DNA of 64,000 nt from Rhizorhapis sp036570425 (GCA_036570425.1 DATCYF010000023.1:124001-188000); one strand, 5' to 3'. Numbered from the stretch's first letter, positions 1 through 8,729 are shown. Numbers and translations: made by a program. The notes: generated from the letters alone by a model not told the origin.

Positions 1-579
1 AAAGCGTTTCATCTCCCGCCGCGCCTGCATGGCCGGTTCCTTCTGAAACAGCGTTGCCATTGCGCGGCCGAGCGCTCCGGCGGGCGGTTTGTAGGAGATG
101 ATGGCTTCGACCAGCGTGCCGCGCCCCCCTGGTGCATCGCGAAACGCAACGCGGCCCTCCGTATCGATGTCGCTGCCCTTGACGGATCGCCAGGCGACGA
201 GTTCGTTTTCGCGTTCTTCCGCAATTTTTGTTTCAACCCTGACGGACTGGCCGCCCGGAGCGGAAATGGTCCAGATCGTCCGGCCATCACCGGTTTCCTC
301 CACCTTTTCGATGTTTTCCATGAAAGTGGGGAGATTTTGAAAATCGCGCCAGAAGGCGAAAAGCTCTTCGCGGGGCCGGTTAATCGTAACAGTCTTGCCT
401 ATGACCGTATAATCACCGAATTTGCGACCCCAGCCATGCCGGGCAGTGCGCCCCGGAGCGCTATCATCCGCTCCCCTGCTGTTGCGACGATTTTGCAAGG
501 CCGCTGCTGCGATGGCCCCGATCGCAAAAGCGCCTATGCCAAGAGCCAGCCTTGCGTCGTGCCGGTGCTGATGTGCCAT
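1..579 (-). CDS. SRPBCC (polyketide cyclase/START-like) protein, 3' end beyond window
   Basis: The minus-strand reading frame starts at ATG 579 behind a strong AGGAGAGGAG-like site and stays open to the window edge (193 codons seen). Residues about 10-30 form a hydrophobic, Ala/Gly-rich segment that could be a membrane anchor. A basic linker follows, then a domain beginning VTINRPREELFAFWRDFQNLP, which is the opening of the SRPBCC ligand-binding fold. Proteins of this layout are usually annotated as cyclase/dehydrase or coenzyme Q-binding-like and their ligand is rarely known. The C-terminus is missing. It is divergent from the CDF transporter, with about 197 bp between the two starts. I am confident of the fold, not of the role. 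Confidence 0.8.
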   Translation of the reverse strand, partial: MAHQHRHDARLALGIGAFAIGAIAAAALQNRRNSRGADDSAPGRTARHGWGRKFGDYTVIGKTVTINRPREELFAFWRDFQNLPTFMENIEKVEETGDGRTIWTISAPGGQSVRVETKIAEERENELVAWRSVKGSDIDTEGRVAFRDAPGGRGTLVEAIISYKPPAGALGRAMATLFQKEPAMQARREMKRF

Positions 580-776
580 GCTCCTCTCCTTTCGAAATCG
601 CCAACGAGACGGCGGGATAAAAGGTCCGCACGCTTCAATAAATCAAGCAACACGGGGCTCATCTGCGGCGGACTGCAACCGAAGCGCCGCCCCGTCGTTG
701 AACCGGGTGATGCAAAGCTGGAAAGATATGTGCCATATCCTGTCGGCGGCTCCCTCGCAGATGGGCGGGTGAGGCC

Positions 777-1700
777 ATGGCGCGGACGAAATCAGGAACC
801 ACGCTGGTTATCTATGCCGCTCTCATAGGCAATTCGCTCATTGCAATTACCAAGTTCGTCGCTGCCTTTTTCACCGGCAGTTCAGCCATGCTGACGGAGG
901 GAGTGCATTCGCTTGTCGACACATCCAATCAGGTGCTGTTGCTTTACGGAATGCGGCAGTCCCGGCGGCCGCCGGACGAGATTCACCCTTTCGGCTATGG
1001 GCGGGAAATCTATTTCTGGAGCTTTGTCGTCGCGTTGCTGATCTTCTCGGGTGGCGCAGGGGTGTCGATCTATGAGGGGATCATCCACATCCGGGAACCT
1101 GAGCCAATGACGAACCCACTGGTGAATTTCATCGTGCTGGGGCTGGCATTCCTGTTCGAAGGAACGTCCTGGGTTATTGCGCTGCGGGAGTTCGCACGCA
1201 CAAAAGGGGAATTGGGTTGGTGGCAGGCAATGCGGGCCAGCAAAGACCCTTCTACTCTGGTGGTGCTGTGCGAGGACAGCGCGGCGCTATTGGGACTGGT
1301 GATTGCTACTGCCGCTATCGCTGCTGCGCTGATCACAGGCGATCCGCGGTGGGACGGCGCGGGTTCGATCCTGATCGGGATCGTGCTGGTCATAGTGGCG
1401 ATTATTCTCGCGCGGGAAACCAAAGGCCTTTTGATTGGCGAGCGGGCGAGCCCGCAGCTCATCCGTGCCATCCGTGATATTGCCGAGAGCGAACCGGACA
1501 TATGTAAAGTCAGCGAAGTGCGGACTGCTCATATGGCGCCGGATCAGGTGCTCGCGGTGCTGAGTGTCGATTTCAATGACAATCTTCGCACTCGGGACAT
1601 TGAGACGCGGGTCCAGAACATCGAAGACACTGTGCGCAAACAGCATGCGGAAGTGCGCGGGGTATTTATCCGGCCAATTTCTTCGGAACAAATAGGATGA
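777..1700 (+). CDS. Cation diffusion facilitator (CDF/SLC30A9-like) metal transporter
   Basis: This 307-residue inner membrane protein belongs to the cation diffusion facilitator family, which exports divalent metals such as Zn2+ against proton influx. The first metal site lies in TM2 (EGVHSLVDTSN, His-x3-Asp, residues about 41-51). In the TM5 region the usual His/Asp-x3-Asp motif is replaced by EDSAALLG (about 165-172). That pattern is typical of the ZNT9/SLC30A9-like branch, so the transported ion is uncertain. About six hydrophobic segments are followed by a roughly 90-residue cytoplasmic domain (from about 215). The start ATG overlaps a weak GGTGAGG site. It converges on mnmA with 49 bp between them. 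No metal-responsive operator was seen. Confidence 0.88.
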   Translation: MARTKSGTTLVIYAALIGNSLIAITKFVAAFFTGSSAMLTEGVHSLVDTSNQVLLLYGMRQSRRPPDEIHPFGYGREIYFWSFVVALLIFSGGAGVSIYEGIIHIREPEPMTNPLVNFIVLGLAFLFEGTSWVIALREFARTKGELGWWQAMRASKDPSTLVVLCEDSAALLGLVIATAAIAAALITGDPRWDGAGSILIGIVLVIVAIILARETKGLLIGERASPQLIRAIRDIAESEPDICKVSEVRTAHMAPDQVLAVLSVDFNDNLRTRDIETRVQNIEDTVRKQHAEVRGVFIRPISSEQIG

Positions 1701-1749
1701 GGCGTGGTGATTGTGGATCAATGGCCGGAATGATCAAATAGCCGAGGCC

Positions 1750-2859
1750 CTAAGCAGCTTCAGTCAGATCTGCTGCCTGTGTCACCGCTATCCAGCCGCC
1801 GCCAAGCACGCGATCGCCGTCGTAAAGCACGGCAGCCTGCCCAGGCGCAACGCCATATTCTGGCGAAAGAAAATGCAACATGCCTCCATCCAGCCGTGCA
1901 GGCACCGGCTTGGCGAGGGAGCGGACCTTTGCCTGGCAGGTTCCTGCAAAATCGCCGCCCAGCCAGTTCATGTCCGAGAGTCGCGCGCCGCGAACCGCCA
2001 GGGCCTGCCTGGGTCCAACGACCACTTTCCTTTCGCCCGCGTCCAGGCGGACGACATATAGTGGCTCTGGTTGCCCGCCGATCTCCAGACCTTTCCTTTG
2101 GCCGACCGTATAGTGGATAAGGCCCTTGTGCCTGCCAAGCATCCGGCCATCGACATGGACGATCGCCCCGCCTTCGTCGGCATCGGGCCGGATCTTGCGC
2201 ACAATGCCCGCATAGTTGCCATCGGGGACGAAACAGATGTCTTGGCTGTCAGGCTTCAGCGCCACGGCAAGATCAAGCGATTTCGCAATTTCCCGCACCT
2301 GCGGCTTGGGCAGGCTACCTAGCGGAAAGCGCAAATAATTAAGCTGGTCCTGCGTCGTGGCGAACAGGAAATAGCTCTGGTCCCGTGCAGGATCGGCGGC
2401 GCGATGCAGTTCCGCGCCATCGCGGCCCATGACACGACGAACATAATGCCCCGTGGCGAGGCAATCCGCGCCCAGATCGCGGGCGAGGGTGAAAAGGTCA
2501 GTGAACTTCACGCCCATATTGCATTTGACGCAAGGGATGGGCGTTCGCCCCGCCATATATTCATTGGCGAAATCCTCGATCACTGACTCACGAAAGCGGC
2601 TTTCATAATCGAAAACATAATGGGCGATGCCCAACTTGTCGGCGACGGCCCTGGCATCGCGAATATCCTGCCCGGCACAGCAACTGCCAGTCCGGCCGGT
2701 GGCGGCGCCATGATCGTATAGCTGCAAGGTGACGCCAATAGTCTCTGCGCCCGTCCGCGCAGCCAACGCAGCGACGACGCTGCTATCCACGCCGCCGGAC
2801 ATGGCTACGACGATTCGCCGGGCGTTCATCGGCCCTTCAAGCTGGAAATCGGCTGTCAT
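1750..2859 (-). CDS. mnmA: tRNA-specific 2-thiouridylase MnmA
   Basis: MnmA puts the 2-thio group on U34 of tRNA-Lys, -Glu and -Gln, using ATP and a persulfide relay. The 369-residue protein has the PP-loop AMSGGVDSSVV (about residues 19-29), the first catalytic cysteine in TPIPCVKCN, and the second in SQDICFVPDG, so it appears fully active. The C-terminal beta-barrel ends normally. An internal ATG at 2829 would give PMNARRIVVAMSGG without the first 10 residues. The longer start is preferred because the FQLEGP-type leader resembles sphingomonad relatives as I recall them. A tRNA-Glu gene, encoding a typical substrate family, lies elsewhere in the window. It stands alone. Confidence 0.97.
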   Translation of the reverse strand: MTADFQLEGPMNARRIVVAMSGGVDSSVVAALAARTGAETIGVTLQLYDHGAATGRTGSCCAGQDIRDARAVADKLGIAHYVFDYESRFRESVIEDFANEYMAGRTPIPCVKCNMGVKFTDLFTLARDLGADCLATGHYVRRVMGRDGAELHRAADPARDQSYFLFATTQDQLNYLRFPLGSLPKPQVREIAKSLDLAVALKPDSQDICFVPDGNYAGIVRKIRPDADEGGAIVHVDGRMLGRHKGLIHYTVGQRKGLEIGGQPEPLYVVRLDAGERKVVVGPRQALAVRGARLSDMNWLGGDFAGTCQAKVRSLAKPVPARLDGGMLHFLSPEYGVAPGQAAVLYDGDRVLGGGWIAVTQAADLTEAA

Positions 2860-2908
2860 GATGCAGGGCCATATAAGCCGTGCCGGTCCTGCGCGCCAGT
2901 GTTTCAGT

Positions 2909-2923
2909 TTAACGAACTGTTGA
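2909..2923 (+). promoter_or_regulatory. Candidate CtrA binding site
   Basis: TTAA, 7 bases, TTGA: one base away from the established TTAA-N7-TTAA CtrA consensus. A second degenerate TTAAC...TAACC pair follows at 2931-2946. It sits 50 bp upstream of mnmA (opposite strand) and 69 bp upstream of the putative ORF at 2992; sciP, itself a CtrA-circuit gene, begins about 470 bp further on. The assignment is motif matching only. Confidence 0.35.
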
Positions 2924-2991
2924 CCCCGGCTTAACAGCTTCTAACCGGCTGGTTTACCGGCCTTTATCCATTCCCCGCTAACGTCCGATTC

Positions 2992-3288
2992 ATGGACATG
3001 AATTTTCCACATAGGCGGACGAGAGGGACGACTTGGCAAATCTCCTTTTTGGGGGACAAGGCGCCAGATCTTTCAATTCTGCTCGCCGTGGCATCGGCGC
3101 GGCAGGCAGCATGCCCGACTGCGCGTTTCCTTGCAGCCGAGGCGGGCGGGCCGGAAGAGGAAGATATTGTCCAGGCGCTGGCTCAGGTTTTTGCGCCGCG
3201 CGCCATAGAAAATCTCAGGACGAGGAGTCTGGCGGGATGTTTCAATCCGTTGATAGCCGGGCATCTGATAGCGGGCCAGGAATCGTGA
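2992..3288 (+). CDS. Uncertain hypothetical protein
   Basis: A 98-codon frame beginning MDMNFPHRR. Codon third positions look moderately GC-rich and the part around GGPEEEDIVQALAQVFAPRAIENL could form helices. No convincing ribosome-binding site precedes the ATG, no family is recognised, and a second frame at 3033-3314 overlaps it. CtrA-like sites just upstream slightly favour a real gene. It could equally be non-coding leader of sciP. Confidence 0.25.
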   Translation: MDMNFPHRRTRGTTWQISFLGDKAPDLSILLAVASARQAACPTARFLAAEAGGPEEEDIVQALAQVFAPRAIENLRTRSLAGCFNPLIAGHLIAGQES

Positions 3289-3391
3289 ATGACGCATTTA
3301 CCGTGGCGCTTTAGCCGATGTTCAATGCTCGTGTGACAAACAGGTGACGTCAAACAAGTGGTTGGCTCCGTTGCCGTGTTTTGAGGTGATA

Positions 3392-3691
3392 ATGATCGAG
3401 AATCAAAAAATCCGTCCTACTCAGGTCGTCGGCCCTTTGGGTGAAGCGCTGACACTTGAAACGCTTCCGGCCCCATCGACAACCCGCTGGGTCGTGCGTC
3501 GCAAGGCCGAAGTGGTGGCGGCGGTCAATGGCGGATTGCTGACGGTTGACGAAGCATGCGAACGCTATGGATTAACGCTGGAGGAATTTGCAGGTTGGCA
3601 ACGCGCAGTGGACCGTTCCGGTATGCCGGGCCTGCGGGTCACCCGCATCCAGCATTATAAGTCGCTTTATGAGCGTCAGCAGAAATATTGA
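3392..3691 (+). CDS. sciP: SciP-type DUF1153 regulator (CtrA inhibitor)
   Basis: The 99-residue protein beginning MIENQKIRPTQVVGPLGE matches the DUF1153 family. Its studied member, SciP of Caulobacter, is a small helix-turn-helix protein that binds CtrA and blocks transcription of CtrA-controlled genes. The conserved TRWVVRRKAEVVAAVNGGLLTVDEACERY segment (about 30-58) and the C-terminal RIQHYKSLYERQ are visible. Start chosen at ATG 3392 because GAGGTGAT lies just upstream; an in-frame ATG at 3344 would add 16 residues without family resemblance. Presence of SciP fits an alphaproteobacterial CtrA cell-cycle or motility circuit. Monocistronic as far as can be seen. Confidence 0.9.
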   Translation: MIENQKIRPTQVVGPLGEALTLETLPAPSTTRWVVRRKAEVVAAVNGGLLTVDEACERYGLTLEEFAGWQRAVDRSGMPGLRVTRIQHYKSLYERQQKY

Positions 3692-3798
3692 TTAGCCATT
3701 TGCAGCCAGATGCATGAAATAGAAGCCTTCTCACTCCAGGCGAATTGGCGAGTTGCTGGTCCGCCAGCAGATCAGTTTCGAAATATGAACCCGCTTCC

Positions 3799-3823
3799 GG
3801 AACGTTTTCTTGTCTCGAGCGCT
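3799..3823 (+). promoter_or_regulatory. Candidate EcfG (general stress) promoter upstream of the GlsB-type gene
   Basis: GGAAC at 3799-3803, 16 bases, then CGCT at 3820-3823. The known alphaproteobacterial EcfG consensus is GGAAC-N16/17-CGTT, so the -10 has one mismatch. It lies 32-56 bp upstream of the start codon of a stress-type membrane protein, which fits the regulon. Confidence 0.45.
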
Positions 3824-3854
3824 TTTTCCGCATCACTTGGACAGGAGACGTACG

Positions 3855-4112
3855 ATGAATTTCATCATCTGGCTGATCATTGGGGGCATTCTCGGCTGGC
3901 TGGCCAGCATTCTGATGCGGACCGACGCTCAGCAGGGCATTTTGCTTAATATAGTAGTCGGTATTGTCGGTGCCTTTCTTGCAGGGCTGGTGTTCAGCGG
4001 AGGCACGATCAACCGGGGCGACTTCAGTCTTTCCGCCCTGATCGCGTCATTCCTGGGCGCCGTGGTTCTACTGGCCATTGTAAACCTGGTGCGGCGCGGT
4101 AGCGTGCGATAA
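3855..4112 (+). CDS. GlsB/YeaQ/YmgE family stress-response membrane protein
   Basis: An 85-residue inner membrane protein with three hydrophobic segments (about 1-17, 30-50, 60-80) and the family's glycine pattern: MNFIIWLIIGGILGWLAS, then NIVVGIVGAFLAG, then ALIASFLGAVVLLAIVNLVRR. Family members are induced by acid, osmotic or general stress; the molecular function is unknown, and the old name 'transglycosylase-associated' has weak support. The start at 3855 follows AGGAGACGTACG; an in-frame upstream ATG (3810) would add 15 unrelated residues. The candidate EcfG promoter just upstream fits stress control. It stands alone. Confidence 0.9.
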   Translation: MNFIIWLIIGGILGWLASILMRTDAQQGILLNIVVGIVGAFLAGLVFSGGTINRGDFSLSALIASFLGAVVLLAIVNLVRRGSVR

Positions 4113-4152
4113 TTCGCCGCCCGCTCGCCGGAAGATAAAAAAAGGATCACGG

Positions 4153-4178
4153 CTGCCGCGGCCTCGACGTCGCGGCAG
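4153..4178. other. Inverted repeat in the gap before the RND operon
   Basis: CTGCCGCG (4153-4160) and CGCGGCAG (4171-4178) can form an 8-bp stem with a 10-base loop, 40 bp after the GlsB-type gene. There is no T-tract on the plus strand; on the minus strand a T7 run follows after 13 bases. It may be a weak terminator or an operator. The rest of 4113-4395 shows nothing. Confidence 0.35.
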
Positions 4179-4395
4179 ACCGTTTATGTTCGGAATAAAC
4201 GGCGAGGCTGGGCGGTGCACTCCGGCTGTGCAATGCCACCAGACCGCCGCTAAATGCTCCGACTTGCAGTGCCGGCATGTAATTGCCTCCCGCAAGTTGT
4301 TCTTTTCCCGCTCCAACTTATCACTTGAGACGAGTGATATATTCATCTAATACAGCCTCCGCGCGCGACAGCGCGCTCAGGCGAAATGTGGGCGG

Positions 4396-5580
4396 ATGAA
4401 TTACGAAACCAGACTAGCGCATGAGCCGGACATGGATTTCGGTCATTCCGCGGCGAGGCGGCGCAAGCGTTTTATTGTCATAGCGATTATTGCAACTGTC
4501 CTTGTGGTCGCCGCGATAGCTTTGGCTCTGAATTTCATGAGAAGCGGGGCGGATGACAAAGCTGTGGTTGCCGAAACGGCGAAGCAAATTCCTCTCGTCA
4601 CTGCAATTATTCCGGGGCGCAGTTCAGTTGACAATGTCGTTCATGCGACCGGGTCTCTGGCGGCCCGGCGGGAAATGCCCATAGGCGTTGTAGGCGAGGG
4701 CGGCCGGGTTATGCGCGTGCTCGTCGAGCCGGGTGATTGGGTGCGGGCGGGGCAGGCGCTCGCGACTATTGAACGGTCGGTGCAGACACAGCAAACCCGC
4801 TCGCTTGCGGCTCAGGTTGAGGTCGCCCGCGCCGATGCGCGCCTTGCCGAGGCCGAACTGGACAGAGCGCAGGCATTGGTCGGTCGAGGCTTCATCTCGA
4901 AAGCGGATATAGATCGCAAAACGGCCACTCGCGACGCCGCTCGCGCTCGCGTGGATGTCGCAATCGCTCAGGTCCGCGAATCCGTTGCGCGGGAGGGTCG
5001 GCTGGACATTCGTGCGCCGGAGGCTGGACTGGTTCTGACCCGCGATGTCGAGCCGGGTCAGATCGTAGGCTCAGGCAGCGGCGTTCTTTTCCGCGTGGCG
5101 AAGGGTGGCGAAATGGAAATGCTTGCGAAGGTCAGCGAAGGAGACCTATCGCATGTTGCCGACGGCATGACTGCCCGCGTGACGCCGGTAGGTTCCCAGC
5201 AATCCTTTATGGGGCGGGTCTGGCAGGTTTCTCCTGTGGTGGATCCGGAAAGCCGTCTGGGCATGGCGCGGATTGCCCTTGGTTATCAAAAGGCGATCCG
5301 GCCCGGCGGTTTCGCTTCGGTCAGGATAGTGAGCGGCACGACCCAGGCGCCATTGCTGCCGGAATCGGCAGTGCAAAGTGATGAAAAGGGCAATTATGTC
5401 TATGTCATCAATGGCCAGAACGAGGCTGAACGGCGGGCCGTCACTGTCGGGCAGGTATCGAGCGAGGGCGTGGCGATCACCAAGGGCTTGACAGGACGGG
5501 AGAAAGTTGTGCTCTCCGCTGGGGCTTTCCTCAATCCAGGGCAGAAGGTCAGGCCGCATCTTCAAAAGGCCGCTCGTTAG
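4396..5580 (+). CDS. RND efflux periplasmic adaptor (HlyD/membrane fusion protein)
   Basis: A 394-residue periplasmic adaptor of the MFP family. After a short cytoplasmic N-terminus there is one membrane anchor (RFIVIAIIATVLVVAAIALAL, about 26-46). The lipoyl/biotinyl-like half-motifs follow (VLVEPGDWVRAGQALATIE, about 110-128), then an Ala/Arg-rich alpha-hairpin (about 135-200, predicted coiled coil) and the second lipoyl half (DIRAPEAGLVLTRDVEPGQIVGSG). The beta-barrel and membrane-proximal domains follow. It precedes the RND pump by 19 bp, clearly one operon. No outer membrane factor gene lies nearby, so a shared TolC-like channel is presumed. ATG 4432 (MDFGH) is an alternative start. Confidence 0.93.
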   Translation: MNYETRLAHEPDMDFGHSAARRRKRFIVIAIIATVLVVAAIALALNFMRSGADDKAVVAETAKQIPLVTAIIPGRSSVDNVVHATGSLAARREMPIGVVGEGGRVMRVLVEPGDWVRAGQALATIERSVQTQQTRSLAAQVEVARADARLAEAELDRAQALVGRGFISKADIDRKTATRDAARARVDVAIAQVRESVAREGRLDIRAPEAGLVLTRDVEPGQIVGSGSGVLFRVAKGGEMEMLAKVSEGDLSHVADGMTARVTPVGSQQSFMGRVWQVSPVVDPESRLGMARIALGYQKAIRPGGFASVRIVSGTTQAPLLPESAVQSDEKGNYVYVINGQNEAERRAVTVGQVSSEGVAITKGLTGREKVVLSAGAFLNPGQKVRPHLQKAAR

Positions 5581-5599
5581 AGCCTGAAGGAATACGGAC

Positions 5600-8500
5600 G
5601 TGGATTTCCGCAATATTTCAGCCTGGTCGATCCGCAATCCGGTTTTTCCGCTGGTTGTGTTCAGCGCTTTGCTGATGGCGGGGATCGTCAGTTTCCTGCA
5701 GATGGATATCAACAACAATCCGGACATCAGCTTTCCGGCGGTTCGTGTAATCGTGAACCAGCCGGGTGCTGCACCGTCGGAACTGGAAACACAGGTAACG
5801 CAGCGGGTCGAAGCCGCCGCGCGCGGAATCAGCGGGGTGGACGAAATCACGTCCTACGCCAGCGAAGGGACGAGTGAGACTTTCGTCCAGTTCGTCATCG
5901 GAACGCCTGTCGACCGTGCAGTCAATGACGTGCGCAACGCCATCGCGCAAATCCGCAGCGACCTGCCTGAAGGAATATTAGAGCCGCAGGTCATTCGGGT
6001 CGATATTGATGGCGGTCCCATCGCCTATTTCAGCGCCGAAGCGACGGACATGACGCTGGAAGAGTTGAGCTGGTATGTCGATAACACGGTCGCAAAACGT
6101 CTGCTGGGCATAGAAGGCATGGCCGCAGTGCGGCGCGGTGGAGGGGTAAGCCGCGAAATCCGCGTGATCCTGGATCCGGCCAAGCTGCAGGCGCAGGGCA
6201 TCACAGCGGCGGAGGTCAATCAGCAACTTCGTCAGGTCAACCTTAATGCGACGGGCGGCCGCGCCGAAATCGCGGGGGCGGAACAGTCCGTTCGCGTGCT
6301 GGGCAATGCGCAGGATGCCTATGCGCTGGGACAGACGCAAATCGCCATCAGGAGCGGGCGGACCGTCAGGCTTAGTGACATTGCTGACGTACGGGACAAG
6401 TACGCGGAACAGCGCTCCGTGTCCCTGATGAATGGGCGGCAGGTCACCAGCTTTTCCCTGGAAAAGGCGAAGGGTTCGTCGGATGTATCGGTCTATGACC
6501 AGGCCATGGAAGAACTGAACAAGATCGAAAAGGAGAATCCGAAGATCCATTTCAAGCAGCTTTACAACAGCGTCGATTATACCAAGGGCCAATATCACAG
6601 TGCTATGGCCGCGATGGTCGAAGGCGCCGTGCTGGCGGTGATCGTCGTGTTTCTCTTTCTGAGAGACTGGCGGGCAACCATCATTTCGGCTCTTGCTATC
6701 CCATTGTCAGCGATCCCCGCCTTCTGGTTCATGGGCCTGATGGATTTTACGCTCAATGGTATCAGCCTGCTGGCGCTCAGCCTGGTAGCCGGCGTTCTGG
6801 TGGACGATGCCATTGTCGAGATCGAGAATATCGTGCGTCACATGCGCATGGGAAAGACGGCGTATCAGGCCGCCATCGATGCGGCTGACGAAATCGGCCT
6901 GGCCGTGCTGGCGACAACGATGGCGATCGTCGCGGTATTCCTGCCGGTAGCGCTGATGCCCGGCATCTCAGGGCAGTTCTTCATTCAGTTCGGCATGACA
7001 GTGGTGGCTGCTGTCTTGATGAGCCTTGCCGTGGCGCGCATGATTACGCCCATGGTGGCGGCCTATTTCCTGAAGGCCAAGGGGCACGCCAGCCACGGTG
7101 AGGGTTGGCTGATGGATCGCTATATCCGCGTATTACGCTGGACCCTTCATAATCGCTGGAAAACATTGTTGTTGGGTGGCGGCGGCGCGTTTGCAGCCAC
7201 GATAATGGCCTTCATGACGCTTCCCTTCCAGTTTCAGCCAACCATCGACACCGATTACAGCCAGGTCAATGTTGAAATGGTGCCGGGCAGCACCCTGGAG
7301 CAGACCGGCGCTGTTACGCAGCATGTGGCCGACGTTCTCAGCCAATCCAGCATTGTCGATTCCGCTTTCTCGGATATCGAGCCAACGAAGGCGACCATAT
7401 ATCTAACGCTGAAAAAGGGGCACGAACAGTCGAGTGTCGATTGGGAACGCGAAATGGCGCCCAAGTTGCAGGATATCGCAGACGCACGGGTTAATTTCCA
7501 GTCGCAGTCGGGCGGAGGCTTTGGGCGCGACATCACGATCATGCTGGGCAGCGACGATCCGGAACTGCTGGAAAAGACGGCGCATCAACTCGTGCAGGAA
7601 ATGGAAGGCATAAAGGAAATTCGCGCGCCCCGCCTTAACGGCGATTTGCAGCGGCCGGAAATTCTGATCCGCCCGCATATGGACCTCGCGGCTGATCTGG
7701 GCGTCACTACTGCGGCGCTCAGCCAGACTATCCGCATCGCGACGATCGGCGATATAGATCAGAACAGCGCCAAATTCTCGCTCTCTGACCGGCAAATTCC
7801 CATCCGTGTGTCCATTGCTGAGGAAAGCCGCAAAAATCTGGCCAACATTCAGAATCTGCCTGTGCCCACCGCTTCCGGTGACGCCGTGCCGCTGCAAGCT
7901 GTCGCCGATGTGGAATTTGGCGCCGGGCCCACGGAAATCCGCCGCTATAATCAGATTCGCAGAGTCGTCATTGGTGTTGATCTTGCCCCGGGAGTGGTGA
8001 ACAGCGAAGCGATGGCGAAGATCAACGCCTTGCCTACGCTCAATAATCTACCCCAAGGGGTTCGAAAAATTGATATCGGCGATGCCAAATGGCAGGCGGA
8101 AATGGTGGCGAATTTCGCTACCGCCGTGATGTCGGGCGTCTTGTTGGTTTTTGCGGTGCTGGTGCTGCTTTACAAACGCATCTTGCCGCCATTTGTAAAT
8201 ATGGGATCGCTGATGCTCGCGCCGCTGGGCGGCGCATTGGCGCTCCATGTCGCCGGACAGCCCATTTCCATGCCGGTGCTCATCGGTCTCCTGATGCTGC
8301 TGGGCATTGTTCAGAAGAATTCCATTTTGCTGATCGATTTCGCGCTTGAGGAGATGACCAAGGGAGTCAACCAGTTCGATGCGATCGTCGATGCCGGGCA
8401 CAAGCGCGCCCAGCCTATTGCCATGACCACCGTCGCAATGGTGGCTGGCATGATTCCCACGGCGGTTTCGCTTTCTGGCGATGCGGCATGGCGTGCGCCG

Positions 8501-8686
8501 ATGGGGATAACCGTCATTGGCGGCCTTCTCCTGTCCACGCTGCTCACCCTGCTGATTGTACCGGCGGGTTTCAGTCTGGCGATCATGATCGAAGGGTGGA
8601 TCGGCCCACGCCTCAGGACGCGTTTGCTGACCTTCAAACCAGGCGATGATCGCCCGACCGCCGAAGCGACCGAGGCGGCCGAATGA
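5600..8686 (+). CDS. RND family efflux permease (HAE-1/AcrB-like)
   Basis: A 1028-residue proton-driven pump of the resistance-nodulation-division superfamily. It has the duplicated topology: TM1 (about 13-32), a large periplasmic loop, TM2-6, a second loop, TM8-12. The proton-relay Asp-Asp pair of TM4 is intact in GVLVDDAIVEIENIVRHM (about 398-415). The second-half signature LLMLLGIVQKNSILLIDFA is also present. Substrates cannot be read from sequence; drugs, solvents or metals are all possible, though the HAE-1 pattern favours hydrophobic compounds. Starts at GTG 5600 behind AAGGAATACGGAC, 19 bp after the adaptor. Its end runs up to the putative nucleotidyltransferase gene. Confidence 0.95.
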   Translation: MDFRNISAWSIRNPVFPLVVFSALLMAGIVSFLQMDINNNPDISFPAVRVIVNQPGAAPSELETQVTQRVEAAARGISGVDEITSYASEGTSETFVQFVIGTPVDRAVNDVRNAIAQIRSDLPEGILEPQVIRVDIDGGPIAYFSAEATDMTLEELSWYVDNTVAKRLLGIEGMAAVRRGGGVSREIRVILDPAKLQAQGITAAEVNQQLRQVNLNATGGRAEIAGAEQSVRVLGNAQDAYALGQTQIAIRSGRTVRLSDIADVRDKYAEQRSVSLMNGRQVTSFSLEKAKGSSDVSVYDQAMEELNKIEKENPKIHFKQLYNSVDYTKGQYHSAMAAMVEGAVLAVIVVFLFLRDWRATIISALAIPLSAIPAFWFMGLMDFTLNGISLLALSLVAGVLVDDAIVEIENIVRHMRMGKTAYQAAIDAADEIGLAVLATTMAIVAVFLPVALMPGISGQFFIQFGMTVVAAVLMSLAVARMITPMVAAYFLKAKGHASHGEGWLMDRYIRVLRWTLHNRWKTLLLGGGGAFAATIMAFMTLPFQFQPTIDTDYSQVNVEMVPGSTLEQTGAVTQHVADVLSQSSIVDSAFSDIEPTKATIYLTLKKGHEQSSVDWEREMAPKLQDIADARVNFQSQSGGGFGRDITIMLGSDDPELLEKTAHQLVQEMEGIKEIRAPRLNGDLQRPEILIRPHMDLAADLGVTTAALSQTIRIATIGDIDQNSAKFSLSDRQIPIRVSIAEESRKNLANIQNLPVPTASGDAVPLQAVADVEFGAGPTEIRRYNQIRRVVIGVDLAPGVVNSEAMAKINALPTLNNLPQGVRKIDIGDAKWQAEMVANFATAVMSGVLLVFAVLVLLYKRILPPFVNMGSLMLAPLGGALALHVAGQPISMPVLIGLLMLLGIVQKNSILLIDFALEEMTKGVNQFDAIVDAGHKRAQPIAMTTVAMVAGMIPTAVSLSGDAAWRAPMGITVIGGLLLSTLLTLLIVPAGFSLAIMIEGWIGPRLRTRLLTFKPGDDRPTAEATEAAE

Positions 8687-8729
8687 GAGGGCGCTCGTCC
8701 GCTCCATTTCCATTCGGGATCAATCTATC

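Larger units (their letters stand above)
2860..3391. other. Intergenic stretch between mnmA and sciP
   Basis: This 530-base stretch carries a CtrA-like motif (2909-2923), a second imperfect TTAAC/TAACC pair (2931-2946), and an open frame at 2992-3288 that is listed separately with low confidence. Otherwise I see no RNA gene, repeat or terminator with a T-tract. Confidence 0.5.

Noticed and set aside
337..828. 163-codon plus-strand frame at the left end
   Set aside because: Antisense to the SRPBCC gene and overlapping the CDF start in another frame.
3033..3314. Alternative 93-codon frame between mnmA and sciP
   Set aside because: Gly/Ser/Arg/Cys-rich with no predicted fold; the overlapping 2992 frame is slightly more protein-like and even that is uncertain.
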